Of a stretch of DNA of 64,000 nt, positions 39,432 to 48,047 are shown one piece after another; the stretch's first letter is position 1, and the number at the start of each line of letters is the position of its first letter. The stretch covers positions 434,001 through 498,000 of the forward strand of contig NZ_PKUS01000001.1 in the NCBI RefSeq assembly GCF_002866825.1, read 5' to 3'. Below the pieces are notes generated by a model. It did no database searches and was not told the origin of the DNA. It saw only the letters and a list, made by a program, of their open reading frames with translations. The position numbers and the translations under genes are program-made. The DNA is from Pseudohalioglobus lutimaris. GTDB lineage: Bacteria; Pseudomonadota; Gammaproteobacteria; Pseudomonadales; Halieaceae.

Positions 39432-40607
39432 TCACTCGGCACGGCCTACCCAGAGCTTGCCGGTCTTGAATTCACGCTGCAGCTCTTCGGCCACTTCCTG
39501 GGCTGTGCTCTTGTCGGCCAGGCCTATGACGCGTACCCGGAAAATATCCCTGCCGTTGCTCTGAGCCGGCGCCACGACCACCGTGCCAACGGACGGCTTG
39601 AGTTTACTCGCCCAGCTCTGGGCCGGGCCGCGCTGGCCGTAGGAGCTGAAGTTTACAAACCAGTCACCGCCGCTACTGACTGCCGGTGGTTTTTCTGCGT
39701 CCTCTGTGGCGGGTTGTGGTGCCGGCGATGGTTTCACCGGTGCCGGTGCTGGTTTGGGGGTCGGTGGCGCGGGTTTGGGCGTTGCCGCGACAGCCGCTTC
39801 TGCGGGTGCGACTTTCTCGGCCTGGGCAAGTGCCTCCTGTTGTGCTGTAAGCTGTAACTCCAGCCCGGAAATAATAGCCTGCAGGCTGCGGTTCTCCCTG
39901 GCGAGGTCTCCTGCCTGCTGCTGCAACTGTGTATTGCGTTCGCTGGCGCGTGCTGCGGCTTCACGGCTCGCGGCGACTTCATCCGGTGGAGCAGAGGTGG
40001 CGAGGCTGGCGCGTAATTGGCGAACTTCTTCCTGCAAGGAGGCGCGTTCTTCTATGATTCCGTAGCCGCCTGCGCCAAGCAGTATGAGTGCGAGTACAGC
40101 GACCACAATCATGCCCAGTGAAATATTCAATTCTCGTTCTTCTTCCTCTTCGTACTCGTCTTCATCTTCCAATTCGTCCCACTCCTGGGTGCGGTCGTGG
40201 GCTCTCGCGTAGGTGGCGGCAGCAATAGCTGCTGGCTCCAGCGCCTCCTCAGGAGGGTCATCGTCAAAGGAGCCCTCGGGGTTCAGCTCCATGTCCCAGA
40301 GGTCCTGTTCGTCGGAATCGTCCTCGTCGTCAAGGTTGTCGTCCCAGGGTGTACTGGTCAGGTCCTCGTCGTCGCTGTTGGCAGTGTCGTCTTCTGACCA
40401 CTCTTCCTCGTCTGCATCCAGGTCCAGCTCTTCCTCCTCTACTTCGGTGTAGATGGCGTTGAAGTCGGTGTCGCGGTCAGACTCTTCAAACTCGTCCTCG
40501 TCGTCAAAATCGCTGATCTGGCTTTGCCGTCGCCCCCAATCACTGGCGCTGTCTGCGGCAGACTCCCTGGCTTTCTTTTCCTGGTCTTCTGCGTCCCTGT
40601 CTTTCAT
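39432..40607 (-). CDS. SPOR-domain membrane protein with strongly acidic cytoplasmic region
   Basis: A 391-residue single-pass inner-membrane protein. Residues ~33-160 are extremely rich in Asp and Glu. A membrane helix (NISLGMIVVAVLALILLGAGGYGII, ~161-185) follows, then a periplasmic coiled coil (~187-270), a Pro/Ala/Lys-rich linker, and a C-terminal SPOR domain (~315-391, DWFVNFSSYGQRG...). SPOR domains bind denuded septal glycan, so a role in division or wall remodelling is likely. The start at 40607 is chosen because upstream codons do not look coding; a frame extension to 40805 would reach into uvrD. Confidence 0.85.
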   Translation of the reverse strand: MKDRDAEDQEKKARESAADSASDWGRRQSQISDFDDEDEFEESDRDTDFNAIYTEVEEEELDLDADEEEWSEDDTANSDDEDLTSTPWDDNLDDEDDSDEQDLWDMELNPEGSFDDDPPEEALEPAAIAAATYARAHDRTQEWDELEDEDEYEEEEERELNISLGMIVVAVLALILLGAGGYGIIEERASLQEEVRQLRASLATSAPPDEVAASREAAARASERNTQLQQQAGDLARENRSLQAIISGLELQLTAQQEALAQAEKVAPAEAAVAATPKPAPPTPKPAPAPVKPSPAPQPATEDAEKPPAVSSGGDWFVNFSSYGQRGPAQSWASKLKPSVGTVVVAPAQSNGRDIFRVRVIGLADKSTAQEVAEELQREFKTGKLWVGRAE

Positions 40608-40777
40608 TGTGCGTAACCGCTTGATCTGCCTCGTCTGCGGCTGATAGTAGCAAACCCGCAGGGCTTTTGCCGTATCCCTACATGACGAATTCCTGCCTGC
40701 TGTCGATTTATTGGCGCTGGTGATCATGTGCGTAAAAATTCGACCCTTAGTGGCGAGCACTCGGTTAGAATGCGGCG

Positions 40778-42931
40778 ATGGACGTATCGGATATTCTCTC
40801 CCCACTCAACGAGGCCCAGCGCGACGCCGTCGCTGCCGAGAGCCAGAACATGCTCGTGCTGGCGGGTGCCGGAAGCGGCAAGACGCGCGTGTTGGTGCAC
40901 CGCATTGCCTGGTTGATTCGGGCCGAGGACTTTTCCCCCTGGTCGATCCTGGCGGTAACGTTTACCAACAAGGCAGCCCGGGAGATGCGTTCGCGCATCG
41001 AGGAGATGCTGCAGATTCCCAGTCACGGCATGTGGGTGGGCACTTTTCACGGGCTGGCGCACCGGTTGTTGAAAGCGCACTGGCAGGAGGCCGGTTTGCC
41101 GCAGAACTTCCAGATTCTGGATAGCGATGACCAGCTGCGCCTGGTCAAGCGGGTTTGCCGGGAGCTGGAGCTGGATGAGAGCCGTTGGCCGCCCAAGCAA
41201 GCCATGTGGTACATCAATTCGCAGAAGGATGAGGGGCTGCGCTCACAGCATATTGAGGCACCGCACGGCGACCTCTATGCGCAGGTCATGTTGCAGGTAT
41301 ATCGCGCCTACGAGGAGGCCTGTGACCGTGGAGGCATGGTGGACTTCGCCGAACTGCTGCTCAGGGCCCATGAGTTGTGGCTGAAGAACCCGGATGTGCT
41401 GGCGCATTATCAGGGCCGTTTCCGGCAGATTCTGGTCGACGAATTCCAGGATACCAACACCATACAGTATGCCTGGCTGCGGGTGCTGGCCGGGAAAAAT
41501 GTTCCGGTGATGGCGGTCGGGGATGACGACCAGTCTATCTATGGCTGGCGGGGCGCAAAGATTGAGAATATCCAGCGCTTTACCGATGATTTCAATAGCA
41601 CTCGTACCGTTCGCCTGGAACAGAATTACCGGTCGACCCAGACGATCCTGCAGGCTGCCAACGGGGTGATCGGCTTCAATTTTGGGCGCCTGGGTAAACA
41701 ACTGTGGACGGCGGGTGAACACGGCGAGCCCATAACGCTCTATGCCGGTTTTAACGAACACGATGAAGCGCGTTTCATTGTTGAGCAAATTGAGCAATGG
41801 GTCGCAGATGGCCATACGCGCTCCTCGGTTGCCATTCTCTATCGCTCCAATGCCCAGTCGCGAGTGCTGGAGGAGGCACTGATTCGGGGGGCCATGCCCT
41901 ACCGTATATACGGTGGACAGCGCTTTTACGAGCGCCTGGAGATTCGTAACGCCCTGGCTTACCTGCGCCTGTTGCAGAGTCGTGGCGATGACGCAGCGGT
42001 GGAGCGGGTGATCAATACGCCGCCCCGTGGTATTGGCAGCAAGACGCTGGATGTGGTGCGCAGCTGTGCCCGCAGCCGGAACATTTCACTGTGGCAGGCA
42101 ATCGAGACCGCGATCGCGGAAAAGCTGCTGCCACCGCGTGCGCTGTCTGCGCTGGATGGATTCAGGGTGTTGATCAATGAACTGGATTCCGGCTCGGATG
42201 AATTGAGCCTCGATGACCTGGTGGAACACTGTATCCAGCACTCCGGCCTGATCGACTACCATCAGAAAGAGAAAGGCGAGAAAGGTCAGGCCAGGGTAGA
42301 GAACCTGGAAGAGTTGGTCAGTGCAGGCAAACAGTTCGCGCCCGACGAGGCAGATGAGGCCTCTCCCTTGCAGCAGTTTCTGGACAGTGCCGCCCTTGAT
42401 GCCGGCGACGCCCAGGCCGACGAGCACGAGGACAGCGTGCAACTAATGACCCTGCACTCAGCCAAGGGCCTGGAGTTTCCGCTGGTCTTCCTGGCGGGGA
42501 TGGAAGAGAACCTGTTTCCCCATCGAATGTCTATCGAGGAGCCCGGTCGCCTGGAGGAGGAGCGCCGCCTTTGTTATGTAGGTATTACCCGTGCGATGGA
42601 GCGCCTGATGATTACCTACGCGGAGTCCCGCCGCCTGCATGGCAGTGAGTCCTTCAACGCCCCATCGCGATTTATTCGCGAGATCCCCGCCGAACTGCTG
42701 CAGGAGGTGCGCATCAACAACACGGTGGCCAGGCCGGTCAGCAGCTTTGCCCAGGCGACGGTACCTGACACCGAATTGAGCCTGGGCCAGCGGGTTTATC
42801 ACCAGATTTTCGGCGAGGGCACCGTGCTAAACTTCGAGGGGCGAGGCAATAGCGCCCGGGTAGAAGTCAATTTCGATGACGAGGGCAGCAAGTGGCTGGT
42901 GCTGCAATACGCCAACCTGCAACTGTTATAA
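40778..42931 (+). CDS. uvrD: DNA helicase II UvrD
   Basis: Superfamily 1A 3'-5' helicase for nucleotide-excision and mismatch repair. 717 residues (E. coli 720). Seen: N-terminal LNEAQRDAVAA, Walker A AGAGSGKTRVL, LVDEFQDTNTIQY, GDDDQSIYGWRGA, LEQNYRS, LMTLHSAKGLEFP and YVGITRAMERL. The C-terminal RVYHQIFGEGTVLN..G tail is the UvrD/PcrA RNA-polymerase-interaction type. A TAGAAT hexamer ends 6 nt before the ATG, which would give a near-leaderless mRNA; no LexA-type CTG-N10-CAG box was noticed. The 170-nt gap upstream is otherwise featureless. Confidence 0.96.
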   Translation: MDVSDILSPLNEAQRDAVAAESQNMLVLAGAGSGKTRVLVHRIAWLIRAEDFSPWSILAVTFTNKAAREMRSRIEEMLQIPSHGMWVGTFHGLAHRLLKAHWQEAGLPQNFQILDSDDQLRLVKRVCRELELDESRWPPKQAMWYINSQKDEGLRSQHIEAPHGDLYAQVMLQVYRAYEEACDRGGMVDFAELLLRAHELWLKNPDVLAHYQGRFRQILVDEFQDTNTIQYAWLRVLAGKNVPVMAVGDDDQSIYGWRGAKIENIQRFTDDFNSTRTVRLEQNYRSTQTILQAANGVIGFNFGRLGKQLWTAGEHGEPITLYAGFNEHDEARFIVEQIEQWVADGHTRSSVAILYRSNAQSRVLEEALIRGAMPYRIYGGQRFYERLEIRNALAYLRLLQSRGDDAAVERVINTPPRGIGSKTLDVVRSCARSRNISLWQAIETAIAEKLLPPRALSALDGFRVLINELDSGSDELSLDDLVEHCIQHSGLIDYHQKEKGEKGQARVENLEELVSAGKQFAPDEADEASPLQQFLDSAALDAGDAQADEHEDSVQLMTLHSAKGLEFPLVFLAGMEENLFPHRMSIEEPGRLEEERRLCYVGITRAMERLMITYAESRRLHGSESFNAPSRFIREIPAELLQEVRINNTVARPVSSFAQATVPDTELSLGQRVYHQIFGEGTVLNFEGRGNSARVEVNFDDEGSKWLVLQYANLQLL

Positions 42932-42944
42932 CAAGGATACTGAG

Positions 42945-44111
42945 ATGGCGACGGATTCACGGGAGCAGCGCCTTGCGCCGCTGATCATTCTCGCCCTGGT
43001 GGCCGCGCTGGTGGCCGTAATTGGTCTGTGGGCGGCAGAGAAGGCGGGAGGTGCAAAATCCGTAGCGGCTATGGCGGACGGTGAAATCAACGCCGGGCCA
43101 GAGTTTGAATGGAAACTGGTCACCACCTGGCCGAAGAACTTCCCGGGCTTGGGCAGCGCTGCAGAAAACCTCTCTCGTATGGTGGACGAAATGAGCAACG
43201 GTCGGCTCAAGATCCGCGTCTATGGTGGTGGGGAAATCGTGCCGGCACTGGGTGTGTTTGACGCAGTATCCCAGGGCGTGGCTGACGCGGGTCACGGCGC
43301 TGCTTACTACTGGAAAGGCAAGGTCCCCTCGTCTGTCTTCTTCACCGCAGTTCCGTTTGGGCTCAATGCCCAGGAAATGTACGGCTGGCTACATTACGGT
43401 GGCGGCCTCGCGCTGTATGAAGAGGCTTATGCGCCCTTCAACCTGGTGCCGATGGCCGGCGGTAGTACCGGTGTGCAGATGGGCGGCTGGTTTAACAAGG
43501 AAATCAACTCCATCGACGATCTCAAAGGCCTGAAAATGCGCATCCCCGGTATGGCCGGCGAAGTGTTCACCGCGGCCGGTGGAACCTCTGTGACCCTGCC
43601 TGGCAGCGAACTGTATACCTCGCTGCAAACCGGTGTTATCGACGCACTGGAGTGGGTGGGGCCCTACAATGACCGTATTCTCGGCTTCCATGAAGTAGCG
43701 AAGTATTACTATTACCCGGGATGGCATGAACCCGGCTCCATTCTCGAGTTTATTATCAACAAGGATTCAATGGCTGAACTGCCGGCCGACCTGCAGGCTA
43801 TCGTGCGTGAGGCAGCCAGGGCATCCAGCCAGGACATGCTCGACGAATACACGGCGCGCAATAACGAGGCGCTACGCGAGTTGATAGAGGAACACGGTGT
43901 GCAACTGCGTCGATTCCCGGACGACGTATTGAAAGCGTTGTGGCTGGGCACGCGTCAGGCCCTGGATGACCTGGTGGCGAAGGACCCGATGTCGGCCAGG
44001 GTTTATGCGTCTTACAGCGAGTTCTACAAGGGAGTGCGCAACTACCATCATATTTCTGAGCAGGCGTATATCAACCTGCGGGATGTGGTATTGGGTGAAG
44101 AGGATTACTGA
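42945..44111 (+). CDS. TRAP transporter periplasmic substrate-binding protein (DctP/TakP-like)
   Basis: A 388-residue periplasmic binding protein with an uncleaved anchor or signal (LAPLIILALVAALVAVIGLW). Seen: WKLVTTWPKNFPGLG, MRIPGMAGEVF with the conserved carboxylate-binding Arg, and DALEWVGPYNDR, features of the DctP7/TakP group that binds 2-oxo acids or other carboxylates, often with a cation. AAGGA precedes ATG 42945, 13 nt after the uvrD stop. The permease genes dctQ and dctM lie downstream on the opposite strand, which is unusual for a TRAP system. Confidence 0.92.
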   Translation: MATDSREQRLAPLIILALVAALVAVIGLWAAEKAGGAKSVAAMADGEINAGPEFEWKLVTTWPKNFPGLGSAAENLSRMVDEMSNGRLKIRVYGGGEIVPALGVFDAVSQGVADAGHGAAYYWKGKVPSSVFFTAVPFGLNAQEMYGWLHYGGGLALYEEAYAPFNLVPMAGGSTGVQMGGWFNKEINSIDDLKGLKMRIPGMAGEVFTAAGGTSVTLPGSELYTSLQTGVIDALEWVGPYNDRILGFHEVAKYYYYPGWHEPGSILEFIINKDSMAELPADLQAIVREAARASSQDMLDEYTARNNEALRELIEEHGVQLRRFPDDVLKALWLGTRQALDDLVAKDPMSARVYASYSEFYKGVRNYHHISEQAYINLRDVVLGEEDY

Positions 44112-44128
44112 ATGCAGCCGCGGAATGT

Positions 44129-44247
44129 GCCCTGAGGGCGGAGTATCCCGTTCCCAGGATGTCGGAGGCCAGGGATGGGCGACCCCAAGCCTGTCACGGA
44201 CGACGTTTTTTGGCGGTCCTGAGAGCGGGATACTCCGCCCTCAGGGC
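44129..44247. repeat. 22-bp perfect inverted repeat flanking 75 bp, between dctP-like gene and yciA
   Basis: Arms at 44129-44150 and 44226-44247 are exact inverted copies; each itself contains a small CCCT-G-AGGG hairpin. They enclose 75 bp (44151-44225) with a TTTTTT run near the right side. The right arm ends at the base before the yciA stop codon. It may be a bidirectional terminator or a small non-autonomous mobile element. Confidence 0.8.
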
Positions 44248-44646
44248 TCAACCCTGACGCTGAATAGAACGCGTCCTGCCATTGTCATCAATCGCCACAA
44301 ACACAAACTCGCCCTCGGTGACCTTGATCGGCTCCCCATCGTGCTTGGAGTTGATCCACACCTCGACAATGATGCGAATTGAGCTGCGCCCGATCTCCAG
44401 CACATCGCAATAGCATGACACTACCGCCCCCACGTGGACGGGCGTCAGGAAGGCCATGGCTTCGATAGCCACCGTCGAGACGCGGCCGCCGGCGACCTCG
44501 CATGCGGTCACCATGCCGGCAATATCCATTTGTGACATCAGCCATCCGCCAAAGATATCCCCGCTGGGGTTGGTGTCCTTGGGCATTGCCACGGTTTGCA
44601 GGGCGAGATCACCGTGGGGTATCGGAGTGCTGTCAATGTCGTTCAT
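44248..44646 (-). CDS. yciA: acyl-CoA thioesterase, YciA-like hotdog protein
   Basis: Hydrolyses fatty acyl-CoA thioesters. 132 residues, one hotdog domain. Seen: TVAMPKDTNPSGDIFGGWLMSQMDIAG, where Asn and Asp positions match YciA catalytic residues, and VEVWINSKHDGEPIKVTEGEFVFVAID. It follows dctM by 18 nt on the same strand, so the three genes dctQ-dctM-yciA look like one operon. Confidence 0.93.
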   Translation of the reverse strand: MNDIDSTPIPHGDLALQTVAMPKDTNPSGDIFGGWLMSQMDIAGMVTACEVAGGRVSTVAIEAMAFLTPVHVGAVVSCYCDVLEIGRSSIRIIVEVWINSKHDGEPIKVTEGEFVFVAIDDNGRTRSIQRQG

Positions 44647-44664
44647 GAGAGACCTGGGAGTACG

Positions 44665-46026
44665 TTATTGTTTGAGTTTTTCGGGTAGCCACGTGGCCAT
44701 CTCCGGCCAATACCACAGGGCCCCGATCAACATAAGCTGGATGAGTATAAAGGGTATGACCCCACGGTAAATAGCGCCGGTGGGGACGCTATCGGGCGCC
44801 ACTCCGCGCAAATAGAAGAGCGCGAAGCCAAACGGTGGGGTCAGAAACGAGGTCTGCAGGTTGAGGGCGATCATGATTCCCAGCCACACCGGGTCCACCC
44901 CCATAGCCAACAGGATGGGACCGACGATTGGCACCACGACAAAGGTGATCTCGATAAAGTCGAGAATGAAGCCCAGCAGGAATATCACCAGCATTACCAC
45001 CAGCGTGGCGCCCATGACCCCACCGGGCATGTCGATAAAAAAGCCGTGAATCAATTCCTCGCCGCCAAACCCGCGGAACACCAGTGAGAACACCGCCGCG
45101 CCAATCAGAATCATGAAAACCATGCAGGTCACGCCCAGCGTGTCCATCACCGCATCGCGCAGCCGGTCGAAGGTCATTTGCCCGCGTACCAGGGCCAACA
45201 GCAGTGCTCCCACTGCGCCGAAGCCGGCAGCTTCTGTGGGCGTCGCGGCGCCTATCAGGATGGAGCCCAGCACCAGGAAGATCAGCAGCAGCGGTGGCAG
45301 CAGGCCGCGCATTACCTCCAGCAGTGAAATGTCCTCGCCTTCAGCGGGCGGGGCCGCCTCGGGTTTGAGTCGTGCATAAATGGTCAGATAAAGAATATAC
45401 ATCGCCACCAGCACCAGCCCGGGAATCAGCGCGCCCACGAAGAGGTCGCCCACCGATACGGTCTTTGGCGTGAATACATTCATACTTAGCTGTGCACGCT
45501 GGTAGGCATTGGCGAGAATGTCACCCAGCAGTACCAGGGCGATAGATGGCGGTATGATCTGGCCCAGCGTGCCGGTGGCGCAAATCGTGCCGGTAGCCAG
45601 GGCGGGGCTGTAGCCTGCGCGCAACATGCTGGGCAGCGACAACAGGCCCATGGTGACCACCGTGGCACCGACGATGCCGGTGCTGGCGGCGAGGAACATG
45701 CCGACAACGACCACCGAAATGCCGAGCCCGCCGCGCAGGCCTGCGAACACCCGGGCCATGCTCCCCAGCAACTCCTCGGCGATGCGGGACTTCTCCAGGA
45801 TAGTGCCCATCAGGATAAACAGGGGCACCGCAATGAGTGTGGTGTTGTTCATGGTGCCGAAAACCCGACCGGGCAGGGCCGAAAGGAAACCGGCATCAAA
45901 TACGCCGCCGAGTATGCCGCCGGCGGCGAAGGCCAGGGCGGTGCCCGCCAGGGTGAAGGCAACCGGGTAACCCAGCATGAGTAACAGGCACACGGCGGCA
46001 AACAGGTATAGCGGCAGGAACTCCAT
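44665..46026 (-). CDS. dctM: TRAP transporter large permease (DctM)
   Basis: The 453-residue ion-coupled permease subunit of a TRAP importer, with about 11-12 membrane helices. Seen: N-terminal LYLFAAVCLLLMLGYPVAFTLAG, the conserved PLFILMGTILEKSRIAEEL, SLPSMLRAGYSPALATGTICATGTLGQIIPPSIALVL, and LQTSFLTPPFGFALFYLRG. Substrate is set by the binding protein, probably a carboxylate. It begins 2 nt after dctQ. Confidence 0.95.
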   Translation of the reverse strand: MEFLPLYLFAAVCLLLMLGYPVAFTLAGTALAFAAGGILGGVFDAGFLSALPGRVFGTMNNTTLIAVPLFILMGTILEKSRIAEELLGSMARVFAGLRGGLGISVVVVGMFLAASTGIVGATVVTMGLLSLPSMLRAGYSPALATGTICATGTLGQIIPPSIALVLLGDILANAYQRAQLSMNVFTPKTVSVGDLFVGALIPGLVLVAMYILYLTIYARLKPEAAPPAEGEDISLLEVMRGLLPPLLLIFLVLGSILIGAATPTEAAGFGAVGALLLALVRGQMTFDRLRDAVMDTLGVTCMVFMILIGAAVFSLVFRGFGGEELIHGFFIDMPGGVMGATLVVMLVIFLLGFILDFIEITFVVVPIVGPILLAMGVDPVWLGIMIALNLQTSFLTPPFGFALFYLRGVAPDSVPTGAIYRGVIPFILIQLMLIGALWYWPEMATWLPEKLKQ

Positions 46027-46028
46027 GT

Positions 46029-46541
46029 TCAGCTTTGCCCTTCCACCAGCACCAGGGTACTGCGCAGGGTCTCGGCGATCCCTTGTAATAACAGGTTGAT
46101 CGCCATGGCCGGGATCAACCCCTTGAGCAGGTAAACCGCCTGGATGCCGCCCTGTTCCGTAGAGACTTCACCCATGGCCCAGGATTCACTCACGTAGTTC
46201 CAGCTGACAACGGCAATGAACAGGCAGAGGGGTATCAGGAAGACCACACCGCCCAGCGCGTTTACCCAGGCCCTGCCGCGGTCGCTGAAGTTGCGATAGA
46301 AGATATCAACGCGCACGTGGGCACCCGTCTTCAGCGCATAGGCCGTGCCGAGCATAAACAGGGTGGCATGCATATAGGTCACCAGCTCCTGGGCGAATAT
46401 CGAGCCGGTATTGAAGCCATAGCGCATGACGACGATAAGAGTAGTCAGCAGCGCCATGGCCAGCGCCAGCCAGGCCAGCAAGCGACCGCTGCGATCGGTG
46501 ACAAGGTCGATGAATTGCACAAGTTTGCGCAACAAAGGCAT
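46029..46541 (-). CDS. dctQ: TRAP transporter small permease (DctQ)
   Basis: A 170-residue four-helix membrane subunit that pairs with DctM. Seen: RLLAWLALAMALLTTLIVVMRYGFN, with the conserved RYGF after the first helix, and TAYALKTGAHVRVDIFY. It is the first gene of the minus-strand dctQ-dctM-yciA run and diverges from yaaA across 95 nt. Confidence 0.93.
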   Translation of the reverse strand: MPLLRKLVQFIDLVTDRSGRLLAWLALAMALLTTLIVVMRYGFNTGSIFAQELVTYMHATLFMLGTAYALKTGAHVRVDIFYRNFSDRGRAWVNALGGVVFLIPLCLFIAVVSWNYVSESWAMGEVSTEQGGIQAVYLLKGLIPAMAINLLLQGIAETLRSTLVLVEGQS

Positions 46542-46636
46542 GGTCTACAGGTCTTTTTTATTGGTAGGCGTGCAGAGTATCATAGCGCCTGCAAAAGACG
46601 ACACCACCGCCACCCGTTGAACACAGGCAGGAACCA

Positions 46637-47422
46637 ATGCTGACAGTCATTTCCCCGGCAAAAACGCTGGATTACGAGACTCCGCCCACTACCCGCAAAG
46701 CGACGCAGCCACAGTTTATCGACCGCGCGCAGAAGCTGGTTGAGGACGCGCGCGAAATGAGCCCGGAGGATATTCGCGAGCTCATGGGCGTGAGCGAGAA
46801 CATCGCCGAGCTTAATCACGCGCGTTTTATGAACTGGTCTGCCCCGTTCAGTCTGGACAATGCCAAGCAGGCCTTGTTCGCTTTCAAGGGTGATGTCTAC
46901 ACCGGGCTGGATGCCGGAACTCTCAATGCTGCGCAGCTGGGCTTCGCCCAGAAGCACCTGTGCATACTCTCGGGGCTTTACGGCCTGTTACGCCCGCTGG
47001 ACCTGATGCAGCCCTATCGCCTGGAAATGGGGCTGAAGTTCAGCAACAGCGGAGGCAAAAACCTCTACGAGTTCTGGGGTGATGAGATCACTGTGGCCAT
47101 CAACAAACAGCTGAAGAAGTCTGGGTCCCCGGTGCTGGTAAACCTGGCGTCCAACGAGTACTTCAAGTCAGTCAAGGCCAGGGCGCTTGACGCTGATGTC
47201 ATCACGCCTGTGTTCAAGGACCTGAAAGGGGACAAGTACAAAGTGATCAGCTTCTATGCGAAGAAGGCACGAGGCCAGATGGCGCGCTATATCCTTGAGA
47301 GGGAACTCAATGAGCCAGAGGGGCTGAAAAAATTTCGCACTGACGGCTATCGCTACAACCGGGCGGAATCCTCCGCCAGGGAACTGGTGTTCACGCGTGA
47401 GCAGGCTCCAGCGGCGAAATAA
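46637..47422 (+). CDS. yaaA: peroxide stress protein YaaA
   Basis: A 261-residue DUF328/UPF0246 protein that lowers free iron and protects DNA and proteins during H2O2 stress in E. coli. Seen: N-terminal MLTVISPAKTLDYETP, FKGDVYTGLDA, LYGLLRPLDLMQPYRLEMG, and NLASNEYFKSVKA, all typical of the family. AGGAA precedes the ATG. The next gene starts 14 nt downstream. Confidence 0.95.
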   Translation: MLTVISPAKTLDYETPPTTRKATQPQFIDRAQKLVEDAREMSPEDIRELMGVSENIAELNHARFMNWSAPFSLDNAKQALFAFKGDVYTGLDAGTLNAAQLGFAQKHLCILSGLYGLLRPLDLMQPYRLEMGLKFSNSGGKNLYEFWGDEITVAINKQLKKSGSPVLVNLASNEYFKSVKARALDADVITPVFKDLKGDKYKVISFYAKKARGQMARYILERELNEPEGLKKFRTDGYRYNRAESSARELVFTREQAPAAK

Positions 47423-47436
47423 GCGGGCGTTGCGGC

Positions 47437-48036
47437 ATGCGTTCACTACCCTTTTCCCAGTCCTGTGAAAACAACAAGGGCCCTATACTGGAAGTGCTCA
47501 AAACGGTATTTGCCGATTGTTCAGGGGTACTGGAGATCGCTTCGGGAACGGGTCAGCATGCCACCTGGTTTGCTGGTCACATGGCATTTCTGCGCTGGCA
47601 ACCAACCGAGGTGCCGGAGGCGATCGACATTTTGCGACCGCGTTGCGATGAATACCAGGGAAGTAACCTGCTGGCTCCCCTGGCGCTGGATGTGAGTAAG
47701 CGACCCTGGCAAGTTGGTCCCCTGCCGGATGCCCTGTTTACTGCAAACAGCCTGCACATTATGCCCTGGAGCGCTGTATGTGAGCTGTTCGCAGAGTTAG
47801 CGGAAAACGCGCCACAGGGCATGCTTCTGGCTGTTTACGGCCCATTTAACTATGGCGGCCAGTACACCTCGGACAGCAATGCTGACTTCGACCAGTGGTT
47901 GGCCCAACGCAGCCCGCACAGTGCGATCCGGGACTTCGAAAAAGTGGACGCGCTGGCGATCGATGCCGGCTTTGCACTGCAGGAAGACAAGGCCATGCCC
48001 GCCAACAACCGGCTTCTGGTGTGGCGCAGGCGCTGA
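47437..48036 (+). CDS. DUF938 family SAM-dependent methyltransferase-like protein
   Basis: A 199-residue class I methyltransferase-fold protein. Seen: N-terminal PFSQSCENNKGPILEVL, the SAM loop VLEIASGTGQHATWFA, and NSLHIMPW followed by YGPFNYGGQYTSDSNADFDQWL, the DUF938 pattern. The substrate is unknown. It lies 14 nt after yaaA on the same strand and is probably co-transcribed; it converges with the FemAB-like gene 11 nt away. Confidence 0.88.
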   Translation: MRSLPFSQSCENNKGPILEVLKTVFADCSGVLEIASGTGQHATWFAGHMAFLRWQPTEVPEAIDILRPRCDEYQGSNLLAPLALDVSKRPWQVGPLPDALFTANSLHIMPWSAVCELFAELAENAPQGMLLAVYGPFNYGGQYTSDSNADFDQWLAQRSPHSAIRDFEKVDALAIDAGFALQEDKAMPANNRLLVWRRR

Positions 48037-48047
48037 GCGCTGGATTT

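Noticed and set aside
40608-40777. LexA box upstream of uvrD
   Set aside because: No CTG-N10-CAG type sequence with the A/T-rich core was seen, so SOS control is not claimed.
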